Positions 27,501 to 35,549 of a stretch of DNA of 64,000 bases are shown in pieces; positions within the stretch are counted from its first letter, which is position 1; each line of letters opens with the position of its first letter. The notes under the pieces were generated by a model. The model was not told the DNA's origin. It worked only from the letters and a program-made list of their open reading frames with translations, and searched no databases. The stretch lies in the NCBI GenBank assembly GCA_965651935.1, contig CBFGTC010000010.1, positions 1 to 64,000 of the forward strand. Reading direction: 5' to 3'. A program made the translations under genes and the position numbers. The DNA comes from JAFEDN01 sp965651935. GTDB lineage: Bacteria > Pseudomonadota > Gammaproteobacteria > Coxiellales > Coxiellaceae.

Positions 27501-28627
27501 CGGGTGGTATCTAATTTTAATGTGTCGGAGATATAAGGGCCGCATTCAATTTCGTTAATGTAAAGCGTTTTGATACTTTCAATGCCGGTTTTTTTCAATT
27601 GCGCTAACAGGTCCAGGGTAATGTCCTGACCCGCTTGGGCTAACACTTCGCCGGTATTTTTGTCTACCACTACTTCTGCTATGACTTTATTAATTAAATA
27701 CTCAACCGGGACTTCCAACTGCGTGAGTCCGGCTTTTTCCATTAATCTCACGTGGCGGGCAGATATGCGCCGGCCTTCTTCAATAATTAGTTCTCCTTTC
27801 CCTGAGGTGATGTTGGTGACCGCCAGTTCCCCACGCAAGCGTTTGGGGATTAAATCGAGGACAATTTTATCGTCTTGTAAGTTGAAAACGTTGGTTTCAT
27901 AAAACATCGCCAGAATTTCTTCTGTGTTATAACCTAATGCACGCAAAATCACCGTGGCTGGCAGTTTACGGCGCCGATCAATACGTACAAATATGGCGTC
28001 TTTAGGATCAAATTCAAAATCCAACCATGAACCACGGTAGGGTATCACTCGAGCAGAGAATAAAAGCTTGCCGGAAGAATGGGTTTTGCCTTTATCGTGT
28101 TCGAAAAACACGCCAGGCGAACGGTGTAACTGGGAAACCACCACACGTTCTGTGCCATTGATAATAAAACTTCCGGTCTTGGTCATCAAAGGTATTTCAC
28201 CCATGAACACTTCTTGTTCTTTAATATCTTTAATAACCGGATTATCTAAAGATTTTTCTTTGTCAAAGATCACTAGGCGCATTTTCACGCGCAAAGGAGC
28301 TGCATAAGTGGCGCCCCTTAGACGGCATTCTTGTACATCAAACATGGGTTCGCCTAGGGAATAACCCACGTATTCGATTTGGGCGTGGCCAGAATAGCTT
28401 GAAATCGGAAATACGCTTTTAAATGCGGCGTGCAAACCCAAATCCTGACGTTTGTTGAAAGGAACATCGGCTTGCAAAAATTGCTCATACGAATCTACTT
28501 GCATCGCCAATAAAGAAGGAACATTTAACACCTCTTCTTTCCCTTTACCCAAACGAAGTCTGATGCGCTTTTTTTCTGTGTTCGACTTAACGCTATAAAG
28601 ATTTTGAGTTTTTTGCATTGCAGCCAT
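24509..28627 (-). CDS. rpoB: RNA polymerase beta subunit
   Basis: Second-largest catalytic subunit, 1372 aa. The rifampicin-binding region [21 protein letters not shown] is wild type at the Asp, His, Arg and Ser positions known for resistance (parts: [21 protein letters not shown]). [10 protein letters not shown] and the C-terminal [20 protein letters not shown] clamp-contact region are present (parts: [17 protein letters not shown]). The start at 28627 has GAGGT seven bases before it. Confidence 0.98.
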   Translation of the reverse strand: [1372 protein letters not shown]

Positions 28628-28658
28628 GAAAGTACCTCATTTTTTGAAAGGCAAATAG

Positions 28659-28728
28659 AAAAAATCCCCCGGCAATTGCCCCTTCCCCCTGTAAGAGGGA
28701 GGGAGTAGGAAAACCGGTGGGATTTTTT
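28659..28728 (-). terminator. rplL-rpoB attenuator
   Basis: Outer arms 28714-28728 and 28659-28672 pair over about 14 bp with one bulge and end in six T on the minus strand. They enclose a second imperfect C/G-rich hairpin (28679-28706). E. coli has a partial terminator at the same place, which lowers rpoBC expression relative to rplJL. I infer the same role here. Confidence 0.7.
28679..28706. repeat. C/G-rich imperfect palindrome in the rplL-rpoB gap
   Basis: Polypyrimidine arm (CCTTCCCCCT) and polypurine arm (GAGGGAGGGAG) with a 3-4 base turn. Same design as 6748-6774 and 60341-60362. It forms the inner hairpin of the attenuator. Confidence 0.4.
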
Positions 28729-28739
28729 CCCAACAAAAA

Positions 28740-29114
28740 TTACTTAACTTCAACAGTCGCGCCAGCTTCAACCAGCTTCTTCTTGATGCTTTCGGCTTCG
28801 TCTTTAGAAATACCTTCTTTAACAGTTGCGGGGACGCCTTCCACCATGTCTTTAGCTTCTTTCAAGCCTAAACCGGTGATTTCGCGGATCACTTTAATAA
28901 CACCAATTTTGTTGGCGCCAAAGCTAGTCATCACCACGTTAAATTCGGTTTTCTCTTCAACTACGGCGGCTTCTCCAGCAGCAGCAGGAGCGGCAACTAC
29001 GGCTGCAGCAGCAGAAACACCAAATTTTTCTTCCATGGATTTAACTAGGTCAACCACATCCATGACGCTCATTTGTGAAATTGCTTCTAAAATATCTTGT
29101 TTTGAAACGGCCAT
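28740..29114 (-). CDS. rplL: Ribosomal protein L7/L12
   Basis: Stalk protein of 124 aa that recruits translational GTPases. It has the N-terminal dimerisation part, an Ala/Val-rich hinge (about residues 34-54) and the C-terminal domain with GLGLKEAKDMVEGVPATVKE. It is 20 bp after rplJ. Confidence 0.98.
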   Translation of the reverse strand: MAVSKQDILEAISQMSVMDVVDLVKSMEEKFGVSAAAAVVAAPAAAGEAAVVEEKTEFNVVMTSFGANKIGVIKVIREITGLGLKEAKDMVEGVPATVKEGISKDEAESIKKKLVEAGATVEVK

Positions 29115-29134
29115 TTTATACTCCTCAAATTAGA

Positions 29135-29659
29135 TTATTGTTTTTTTTGATCGGCAACTGCAGCAACAACCCGAACGAGCTGCGCGTAGGTTTCCGTTAA
29201 AGTACGTGCTAACTTAACGACAGGTCCTTTCATGACTGTCATCAATTGCGCCAATGCCTCATCTCTCGAGGGCATGCTTGCGACCGCTTTGAGTTGGTCA
29301 GCAGGCAATAGTTTCCCTTCTAGTACCAAAGCTTTTACCACGAAATTGGCATGGTCTTTGGCAAAGTCTCGAGCCATACGCGCACTAGCAGCCGGTTCAT
29401 CTTTAGCAAATACTAAGATCATCGGGCCGACTAATTCGCTTTGGAGACATTTAAAACGAGTGTCTTCGATTGCTCTGCGCGCTAAGGTATTGCGATAGAC
29501 TTTAACTATCGCTCCCGATTTGCGAGCATTGTCACGCAGTTTTGTCATTTCCGATACGGTCAAACCGCGATACTCTGCAGCAATCACGGATACCGAACGG
29601 GATGCGACATCTGCTAATTCGGCGACAATCGCTTGCTTCTCTTCGATTCTTAAAGTCAC
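29135..29659 (-). CDS. rplJ: Ribosomal protein L10
   Basis: Stalk base that carries L7/L12 dimers, 174 aa. It starts with GTG at 29659, preceded by GAGGT; no better start exists. EEKQAIVAELADVA and VYRNTLARRAIEDT are conserved. As the complex with L7/L12 it represses its own mRNA through the leader at 29660-29841. Confidence 0.97.
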   Translation of the reverse strand: MTLRIEEKQAIVAELADVASRSVSVIAAEYRGLTVSEMTKLRDNARKSGAIVKVYRNTLARRAIEDTRFKCLQSELVGPMILVFAKDEPAASARMARDFAKDHANFVVKALVLEGKLLPADQLKAVASMPSRDEALAQLMTVMKGPVVKLARTLTETYAQLVRVVAAVADQKKQ

Positions 29660-29841
29660 ATTGACCTCATTTTTTCCGTTTTAAACCCGGAAAATCTTGC
29701 GATTTTCCACCCTTGAGGTGGCCGTCTCAGGTATATTCAAGAACGGCGTCACCGTCTGCGTGGGAAATTAAGGCCTCAGGCCACCCACGGTCTTCGACGG
29801 CGAAGGCTGACAAAATACCAACCTCTACCGTGAATTCAAAA
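29660..29841 (-). promoter_or_regulatory. L10 leader: autoregulatory RNA of rplJL
   Basis: On the minus strand the core (29748-29801) has CCGTCGAAGACCG, a variable stem, CTTAATTTCCCACGC and AGACGGTGAC. This closely follows the E. coli rplJ leader as I remember it, including the A/G-rich internal loop before the closing stem. It is followed by a perfect hairpin GGAAAATC-GCAA-GATTTTCC (29689-29708) that may control access to the rplJ start. L10 with L7/L12 binding here would shut off rplJL translation. Confidence 0.8.
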
Positions 29842-30537
29842 TTATTCTCCTAGAAGCGTACCGATATCTAACAACAAGCCAGGACCCATTGTTGAAGAAA
29901 CAGTCACTTTCTTTAAATAAACCCCTTTGGCGGTGGGGGGTTTCGCTTTTTGTAATCCGCTTATCAGTGCTTTAATATTTTCCGCCAGGGCTTTTCCTTC
30001 AAAACTGACATTGCCAACGGTGCAGTGAATAATGCCGTTTTTATCATTACGGTATTGAACTTGGCCGCTTTTGGCATTTCGTACTGCGCCAGCCACATCG
30101 GCGGTGACTGTCCCGACTTTCGGATTGGGCATTAAGCCACGAGGGCCTAGAATTTGCCCTAAGGTACCCACGATACGCATACTATCAGGAGTGGCGATTA
30201 ACACATCAAATGCGAAATTCCCTCCCTTGATCGTTTCAGCTAAATCTTCAAAACCGACAATATCCGCGCCTGCTGCGCGTGCGGCTTCAGCTTTATCACC
30301 TTGGGCAAACACTGCCACGCGAACTTGGCGTCCAGTGCCGTGAGGTAATACAATGGCTCCTCTTACGCCTTGATCCGACTTGCGAGGGTCAATGCCTAAG
30401 TTAACCGCTAAATCCACGCTTTCTTTAAATTTCGCGGTAGCGCATTCTTTAACTAATTTTACAGCTTCGTTCACGGGGTATAATTTACCTGGAGCAACTT
30501 TTTCCAGAATTGCTTTTCTTCTTTTAGAGAGACTCAT
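29842..30537 (-). CDS. rplA: Ribosomal protein L1
   Basis: Mobile L1-stalk protein of 231 aa that guides E-site tRNA out. In E. coli it represses the rplKA mRNA. Conserved parts are VNLGIDPRKSDQ, VRGAIVLPHGTGR and ILGPRGLMPNPKVGTV. Its ATG overlaps the rplK stop by one base. Confidence 0.98.
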   Translation of the reverse strand: MSLSKRRKAILEKVAPGKLYPVNEAVKLVKECATAKFKESVDLAVNLGIDPRKSDQGVRGAIVLPHGTGRQVRVAVFAQGDKAEAARAAGADIVGFEDLAETIKGGNFAFDVLIATPDSMRIVGTLGQILGPRGLMPNPKVGTVTADVAGAVRNAKSGQVQYRNDKNGIIHCTVGNVSFEGKALAENIKALISGLQKAKPPTAKGVYLKKVTVSSTMGPGLLLDIGTLLGE

Positions 30538-30974
30538 TAAATTACCCCTCCTTCTACGTCAATACCCATACTGCGTGCAGTACCGGCAATGGTTCGAATT
30601 GCTGCGTCTAAACTACTGGCGGTCAGATCCGGTTGTTTCATTTTGGCAATCTTTTCTAATTGAGCACGGCTAATTTTGCCAACTTTATTTTTATTGGGAA
30701 CCGCACTACCTTTGTCAATCTTTAATTCTTTACAAATCAGTACAGAAGCCGGCGGGGTTTTAGTAACGAATGTAAAACTCCGATCGGAATAAACGGTAAT
30801 CACCACGGGAATTGGCAATCCTTTTTCCATGCTTTGCGTGGCGGCGTTAAAGCCTTTACAAAATTCCATGATATTAACGCCGTGTTGGCCTAATGCAGGC
30901 CCAACGGGTGGACTGGGATTGGCTTCTTGGGCCTTGACTTGCAGCCTAATATAGGCTGTTATTTTTTTTGCCAT
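30537..30974 (-). CDS. rplK: Ribosomal protein L11
   Basis: GTPase-centre protein of 145 aa, needed for RelA sensing and the thiostrepton target. The proline-rich linker PSPPVGPALGQHGVNIMEFC is intact, as is the C-terminal RNA-binding domain ending GTARSMGIDVEG. Confidence 0.98.
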   Translation of the reverse strand: MAKKITAYIRLQVKAQEANPSPPVGPALGQHGVNIMEFCKGFNAATQSMEKGLPIPVVITVYSDRSFTFVTKTPPASVLICKELKIDKGSAVPNKNKVGKISRAQLEKIAKMKQPDLTASSLDAAIRTIAGTARSMGIDVEGGVI

Positions 30975-31033
30975 TACTGTTTCCTCTTATGGGTGTTAAC
31001 GCTAGTTGACTGAATCGCTTTGTAGCTCCCCGT

Positions 31034-31579
31034 TTATGCTTTTTCTACTTGTCCAAATTCCAACTCTACTCGAGTGGTTCGGCCAAAAATAGAAACTGCA
31101 ACGCCTAAACGGCTTTTTTCATAATTGACGTCTTCAACAACGCCATTAAAATCGGCAAAGGGGCCGTCAGTGACACGGACAACTTCACCGGGTTCAAACA
31201 AGACTTTGGGTTTGGGTTTAGACTCACCTTCTTCTACGCGCCGTAATATAGAAGCGGCTTCTTGATCACTGATCGGCGCAGGTCTATCAGCAGTACCGCC
31301 GATAAAACCCAATACTCTTGGCACACTTTTCACTAAGTGCCAAGTTTGTTCATCCATTTCCATTTGCACCAGGACGTATCCCGGAAAAAATTTTCTTTCG
31401 CTTTTACGTTTTTGTCCCGCGCGCATTTCCACCACTTCTTCAGTGGGAACGATGATTTCTCCAAACCGGGCTTCAACGCCATGCATTTTTATTCTTTGAT
31501 TTAAAGCATTGACGACGTAATTTTCAAAACCTGAATAAACGTGAACCACATACCACCGTTTGGTGCGTTCTGTTGTCAT
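31034..31579 (-). CDS. nusG: Transcription elongation/antitermination factor NusG
   Basis: 181 aa. The N-terminal NGN domain has WYVVHVYSGFE and FPGYVLVQMEMDE and binds the polymerase clamp. The C-terminal KOW domain has PGEVVRVTDGPFADFNG and contacts S10 or Rho. It lies 6 bp after secE in the usual order. Confidence 0.98.
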   Translation of the reverse strand: MTTERTKRWYVVHVYSGFENYVVNALNQRIKMHGVEARFGEIIVPTEEVVEMRAGQKRKSERKFFPGYVLVQMEMDEQTWHLVKSVPRVLGFIGGTADRPAPISDQEAASILRRVEEGESKPKPKVLFEPGEVVRVTDGPFADFNGVVEDVNYEKSRLGVAVSIFGRTTRVELEFGQVEKA

Positions 31580-31585
31580 ATTTCG

Positions 31586-31984
31586 TTAACCTCTTTGCCC
31601 AGACACTAAGCTGACGGCCCAAAAGAACAAAGTATCAATACCCCATAAAAACACGGCTGTCACTACCACCATCACAATCACCACCAAAGTGGTTTGCGTG
31701 GTTTCCTGACGCGTGGGCCATACTACTTTTCGCAATTCTACTCGGGCGGCCTTGATAAATTTCCAGGCTTTCTGGCCTTGCGAAGTCCATAAAGCTATCG
31801 CCATTAAAATCAGTAGCCAAACTATGCCGATAGCAGCCCTTATCGCCCAAGGGATTTGGGAAAAGTATGCGTTAGCAACCAATCCAGCCACCAACAAGAA
31901 GAGCACCAATATCCACTTCAAACGGTCCACGCTGCCGCTTGGCTGTTGTTTAACCGGCGATGGGTTATTCGTTTTTCCTTTCAT
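31586..31984 (-). CDS. secE: Preprotein translocase subunit SecE
   Basis: Clamp subunit of SecYEG. It is 132 aa from the ATG at 31984; a GTG nine bases upstream is also possible (135 aa). There are three membrane segments (about residues 24-42, 48-66 and 96-118), as in the long enterobacterial form. The conserved cytoplasmic helix RVELRKVVWPTRQET is present. Confidence 0.95.
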   Translation of the reverse strand: MKGKTNNPSPVKQQPSGSVDRLKWILVLFLLVAGLVANAYFSQIPWAIRAAIGIVWLLILMAIALWTSQGQKAWKFIKAARVELRKVVWPTRQETTQTTLVVIVMVVVTAVFLWGIDTLFFWAVSLVSGQRG

Positions 31985-32007
31985 GCCTCTCACTTCTTAC
32001 ATTTTAC

Positions 32008-32083
32008 TGGCAGGCCAGGAGGGCCTCGAACCCCCAACCTGCGGTTTTGGAGACCGCCGCTCTGCCAATTGAGCTACTGACCT
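32008..32083 (-). tRNA. tRNA-Trp (CCA anticodon)
   Basis: 76 nt with a seven-pair acceptor stem, anticodon CCA (32048-32050 complement) in loop CTCCAAA, TTCGAGG in the T arm, and an encoded 3' GCCA. It is the only one of the four tRNAs here with an encoded CCA. It lies 23 bp before secE. Confidence 0.95.
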
Positions 32084-32093
32084 TTTTTCCTTG

Positions 32094-32166
<73 letters not shown>

Positions 32167-32217
32167 CTTAGCAATTGCCGCCGGATAGAAACGTTTTTTA
32201 TCAACGTTCTCCGTATT

Positions 32218-32288
32218 AGCGGGTGATGGGAATCGAACCCACGCTATCAGCTTGGAAGGCTGAAGTTCTACCATTGAACTACACCCGC
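32218..32288 (-). tRNA. tRNA-Gly (TCC anticodon)
   Basis: 71 nt without CCA. Acceptor arms GCGGGTG and CACCCGC; anticodon TCC in CCTTCCAAG; T arm GGTTCGATTCC. The discriminator is T, as in other bacterial Gly tRNAs. Confidence 0.95.
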
Positions 32289-32299
32289 AAAGCACTTTT

Positions 32300-32381
32300 T
32301 GGAGGGGGAAGGATTCGAACCTTCGAAGGCAGAGCCGTCAGATTTACAGTCTGATCCCTTTGACCGCTCGGGAACCCCTCC
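32300..32381 (-). tRNA. tRNA-Tyr (GTA anticodon)
   Basis: 82 nt without CCA and with a long variable arm, as expected for type II Tyr tRNA. Acceptor arms GGAGGGG and CCCCTCC; anticodon GTA in CTGTAAA; T arm GGTTCGAATCC. The order Tyr-Gly-Thr followed by Trp and secE is the classic one, minus tufB. Confidence 0.95.
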
Positions 32382-32397
32382 ATAAAATCAGCCGCAC

Positions 32398-32426
32398 ATT
32401 GTCATATATTTTTGAGACGTTGTCAA
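32398..32426 (-). promoter_or_regulatory. Promoter of the tRNA-secE-nusG unit
   Basis: On the minus strand a perfect TTGACA (32421-32426) and GACAAT (32398-32403) have a 17-bp spacer. The -35 overlaps the stop codon of the phosphopantetheinyl transferase gene. The start point would be about 10 bases before tRNA-Tyr, and the GC-rich discriminator (GTGCGGC) is typical of stringently controlled stable-RNA promoters. Confidence 0.7.
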
Positions 32427-33139
32427 ATGATCAACTCATGGAAAAAATCTATTTGCATTTGGTCAAATCGATTTGAATGTTGCCAGGCCAAAGCGGCGGT
32501 GTAAATAGGGCTGGGCGCAAAACTAATCATTTTAATTTCTGCCGAAGTTAAAGCACACGCCTGGCCCAACCTGCTTAAACCCCAACCAAATGCTTTTAAA
32601 TAGGCTTCTTTGCGAGTCCATAGGTCGTAAAATGCTGATTGGCGCTGGGAAATAGGTAAAGCGGTCACTGCTTTGACTTCCTCCACTGAAAAGCAACGCG
32701 CAATCAATGGCTCAACTTGTAAAGATTTATTCAGATATTCGAGGTCTATGCCTAATTCCACTTGCCTACTGAAAGCATATAATGCCACATCTTCTGAATG
32801 GGTCATATTGAATTGTAAAGACCCATTTTGACTTTGTCCTATTAAGTAAGGTTTGCCATACTCCCCTTCTCGGAATTGCAGGTTTGATGGCGGTATTTTC
32901 AAATAATAAGATAAAATGTGTCTTAAAAACGCTTTGGAGGTGTAAAACCTGCGGCGGTGTAATTCTTGGATAAAACGCCGACCTCGGTTTAACTCTTCCT
33001 CCGAAAGGCTATTTAAAATAGAATGCGCTTGAGAGTCCCAGTGATTTAAATCTACGCGCCAAACGTGAATTTCACCGGGAGCTAAAGCCGATTCCACAGG
33101 GGGTTTTTGCCAAATTACTGGATTTTTAGGTACGATCAT
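32423..33139 (-). CDS. 4'-phosphopantetheinyl transferase, Sfp/Gsp type
   Basis: Transfers phosphopantetheine from coenzyme A to a Ser on carrier proteins. It is 238 aa from the ATG at 33139. Magnesium/CoA motifs are LGIDLEYL and the downstream FYDLWTRKEAYLKAFG (about residues 130 and 178-193); FNMTHSEDVALYAF is the upstream conserved block. The length of two AcpS-like halves makes it Sfp type rather than AcpS. No polyketide or peptide synthetase is in the window, so it probably serves fatty-acid or unseen carrier proteins. The start is uncertain because there is no clear ribosome binding site, and the chosen ATG shares CATG with the opposite gene. Confidence 0.9.
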   Translation of the reverse strand: MIVPKNPVIWQKPPVESALAPGEIHVWRVDLNHWDSQAHSILNSLSEEELNRGRRFIQELHRRRFYTSKAFLRHILSYYLKIPPSNLQFREGEYGKPYLIGQSQNGSLQFNMTHSEDVALYAFSRQVELGIDLEYLNKSLQVEPLIARCFSVEEVKAVTALPISQRQSAFYDLWTRKEAYLKAFGWGLSRLGQACALTSAEIKMISFAPSPIYTAALAWQHSNRFDQMQIDFFHELII

Positions 33140-34076
33140 GGACTCTAATTCAACATCGAAGGTTATTTTACCACAGAAGCTGGCGCCGGGCGACCGAGTG
33201 GCTTTAATTGCTCCCGCTTTCCATCCCACTCCTGAGCAAATTAATCAGGCCATTGAGCAATTACAGACTTTACAATTGCAAGTAGTCAATAAAATTATTT
33301 CCAATAAAAATGATGGGTATTTTAATGCGTCTGGGCCTGAAATCATTTCCCAGTTACACGAGGCCTTTGCAGATCCCAGCATTAAAGCGGTGATTGCCGT
33401 GCGAGGCGGTTATGGTTGTGCTCGTTTATTGCCTGAACTGGATTGGGCATTGATTGCCAGCAATCCTAAAATCATTTTAGGATTCAGTGATATTAGCGCT
33501 CTTTTGCTCGCCATTCATGCGCACACCGGCTTGGTGACCTTCCACGGCCCTAGCGCTTCCAAGTCGTGGCCGGAGTGGACTTTAACCGGTTTGCAAAAAG
33601 TTTTATTTGAAGGCAAGCCGCACCGTTTTGAGTATATTCACCCTCGAGAAGTGAAAATTCTTCGCCCAGGATGCGCGCAAGGAACACTCGTTGGCGGAAA
33701 TTTAAGTGTGATAGCTTCATTGATTGGAACTGGTTTTTTACCGAAATATTGGCACGACAAAATATTATTTTTAGAAGATGTCAATGAGGAAGTGTACCGG
33801 CTGGACCGTATGTTAATGCAATTACATTTAGCAGGAATTCTTCCGCAAATTAAAGGTTTAATCTTCGGCTGTTTTAATCATTGTTCTAATAAGGTTCCTT
33901 TTTCTTTCGATATACTGGAGTTACAACAACGCTTTTGCGAAAAGTATTCCTATCCCGTCCTCACTAACATGACCTTTGGTCATCAAGCGGAAATGCACAC
34001 TTTACCTATTGGCAGCGAAGTGTTGCTTAATGCAGATGACGGTTATATAGAATTATTTCGTTCGGTAGTAAATTGA
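33138..34076 (+). CDS. ldcA: LD-carboxypeptidase (peptidase family S66)
   Basis: Removes the terminal D-Ala from murein tetrapeptides during peptidoglycan recycling in the cytoplasm. It is 312 aa with no signal peptide. The nucleophile Ser is in LGFSDIS (Ser117), the Glu in LFLEDVNEEVYR, and the His in MTFGHQAEMHTLPIG, in the order expected for the S66 Ser-Glu-His triad. RGGYGCARLLPELDW is the oxyanion region. S66 also includes microcin C immunity proteins (MccF), but the recycling role is more likely, with anmK further right in the window. Confidence 0.92.
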   Translation: MDSNSTSKVILPQKLAPGDRVALIAPAFHPTPEQINQAIEQLQTLQLQVVNKIISNKNDGYFNASGPEIISQLHEAFADPSIKAVIAVRGGYGCARLLPELDWALIASNPKIILGFSDISALLLAIHAHTGLVTFHGPSASKSWPEWTLTGLQKVLFEGKPHRFEYIHPREVKILRPGCAQGTLVGGNLSVIASLIGTGFLPKYWHDKILFLEDVNEEVYRLDRMLMQLHLAGILPQIKGLIFGCFNHCSNKVPFSFDILELQQRFCEKYSYPVLTNMTFGHQAEMHTLPIGSEVLLNADDGYIELFRSVVN

Positions 34077-34476
34077 ACTCATCAATTTTCACTATCGGAT
34101 TTTGTCTCGTTTCTAAGAATCCTTTCTGATCAGTTTAAATGGTTAGAAAAATTTATCATTATTTTGTTAATTATTCTTTTGTTTAGTATATAAGCCAGAG
34201 GAATAGCTGACTCGGTTAGAGTCAAAAATATAGTTTATTTTGCTATGGATTTATTTCAAAACTCAACAATTTAAAACTTGGCAATTTTTATTCCACCTAT
34301 ATATCCAACAAATAGCAAGGGAATTAACGAGATAATTTTAATTAATTTAAACATTTATTTTTTATTATTTAATTTTTTAAGAAATTCTTAATATATATCT
34401 GGAACAATAGCATTCAAAATTTTATTAAATCTAAAAGATATAAAAGTTAAAAACACAAAAGCATATAGAGGAAGCA
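34077..34476. other. AT-rich gene-free stretch at the left edge of the accessory island
   Basis: About 400 bp, much richer in A/T than the genes on either side. I see no ORF, tRNA or repeat. A weak promoter-like pair (TTGTTA at 34164, TATATA at 34187, 17-bp spacer) lies about 285 bases before the next gene. Confidence 0.5.
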
Positions 34477-35538
34477 ATGAAACAAAAAACCAAACTTAAC
34501 AAATTTGATAAAAATGAAAAAATTGATAACCCTAAAGTAAACTCAAAAGCTGATAAATCCAAAAAAAAACAAGAAAAGGAATACAAAAAAAATCAAATTG
34601 GAACAAGAAAAACGCCCAAAAAGGAAAACAGCGATGCTATAGAGCGCCAAGAGTACTTATTAATAGTGCGTTCAAATGAAATAAAATCTAAAAAGGGAAA
34701 GGGAAAGGCAAAAGAAGAAACATTACATTTTGAAACCACGCCTATTTACCAGCTTTATAACATGCCAAGAGCTTCAAGCCTTACAGAAGCTAACGAGCTT
34801 GTAAAAAAATGGATTACCCACACCTACGATAAAGTTGAATGGGAGAAAACCCTGATGTGGGGGCAGAAAGGCACATCTGGAATAAACAGCCGCCAGAAAA
34901 CTAAGGACAAGATGAAACAGAAAGATCAAGGCAAGAATACAAAAAAGGATTTAGCAGAAGACGGGATTGTAAACATGGGTTTAGTTATTGGCGAGAGATG
35001 GAAGGGAACATATTTAAAGAGACCCATTAAAATAGAAATACGCTCAGACTATGACCCAGATAAATTACTCCATGTAAATTTTGATGTCGAAATCGTTGAC
35101 CACATTAAGGGCTTAAAACCAATGAAATATTTTCTTCCCTTTACACAGCCTCTTTTAAAGCCTGAAGATGAGAGTAATTTTATAACAAATTATTTTGTAA
35201 CAAGCACTGTAAAGAATATTAATAAGAAGGAAAAAATGCCTATTGATGTTGCCAAAAAAGTTCTTATATATCGGGATATAATTATTAAAAACCACGAGAC
35301 ATGTTTACCCGAAATCAAAAAATGGTGCAGCATAGTAGACAAAGACACAAGGGTGATGATTTATAACCATGCAGAAGCAGCACTCGAGGAGCAAGAAAAA
35401 GAAGAAAAGCCAAAGGAGGAAAATACTATTGTCAACTCGATAATTCTTCACGGCCTAATCTCTGAAAGTCAATCAAGACAAACACCTTCAGAAGAAAAAT
35501 TAAAAACAAATTCTTCTTCAATTCCGGGAAAGAAATAA
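34477..35538 (+). CDS. Lysine-rich hypothetical protein, 353 aa, possible effector
   Basis: Not recognised. The first ~70 residues are extremely Lys-rich and probably disordered. A mixed globular part runs from about 85 to 300 (for example YQLYNMPRASSLTEANELVKK early and DVAKKVLIYRDIIIKNHETC late; only parts are quoted). The C-terminal 50 residues are Glu/Lys/Ser-rich and end PGKK. There is no signal peptide or membrane segment. AGAGGAAG precedes the ATG. Codon use is A-rich compared with the flanking genes, which suggests recent arrival. A charged, E-rich tail is seen in Dot/Icm effectors, but a DNA- or RNA-binding role is equally possible. Confidence 0.7.
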   Translation: MKQKTKLNKFDKNEKIDNPKVNSKADKSKKKQEKEYKKNQIGTRKTPKKENSDAIERQEYLLIVRSNEIKSKKGKGKAKEETLHFETTPIYQLYNMPRASSLTEANELVKKWITHTYDKVEWEKTLMWGQKGTSGINSRQKTKDKMKQKDQGKNTKKDLAEDGIVNMGLVIGERWKGTYLKRPIKIEIRSDYDPDKLLHVNFDVEIVDHIKGLKPMKYFLPFTQPLLKPEDESNFITNYFVTSTVKNINKKEKMPIDVAKKVLIYRDIIIKNHETCLPEIKKWCSIVDKDTRVMIYNHAEAALEEQEKEEKPKEENTIVNSIILHGLISESQSRQTPSEEKLKTNSSSIPGKK

Positions 35539-35549
35539 TATTCAATTCG

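Noticed and set aside
32084..32093. Expected tufB between tRNA-Thr and tRNA-Trp
   Set aside because: Only 10 bp separate the two tRNAs, so no gene or remnant fits there.
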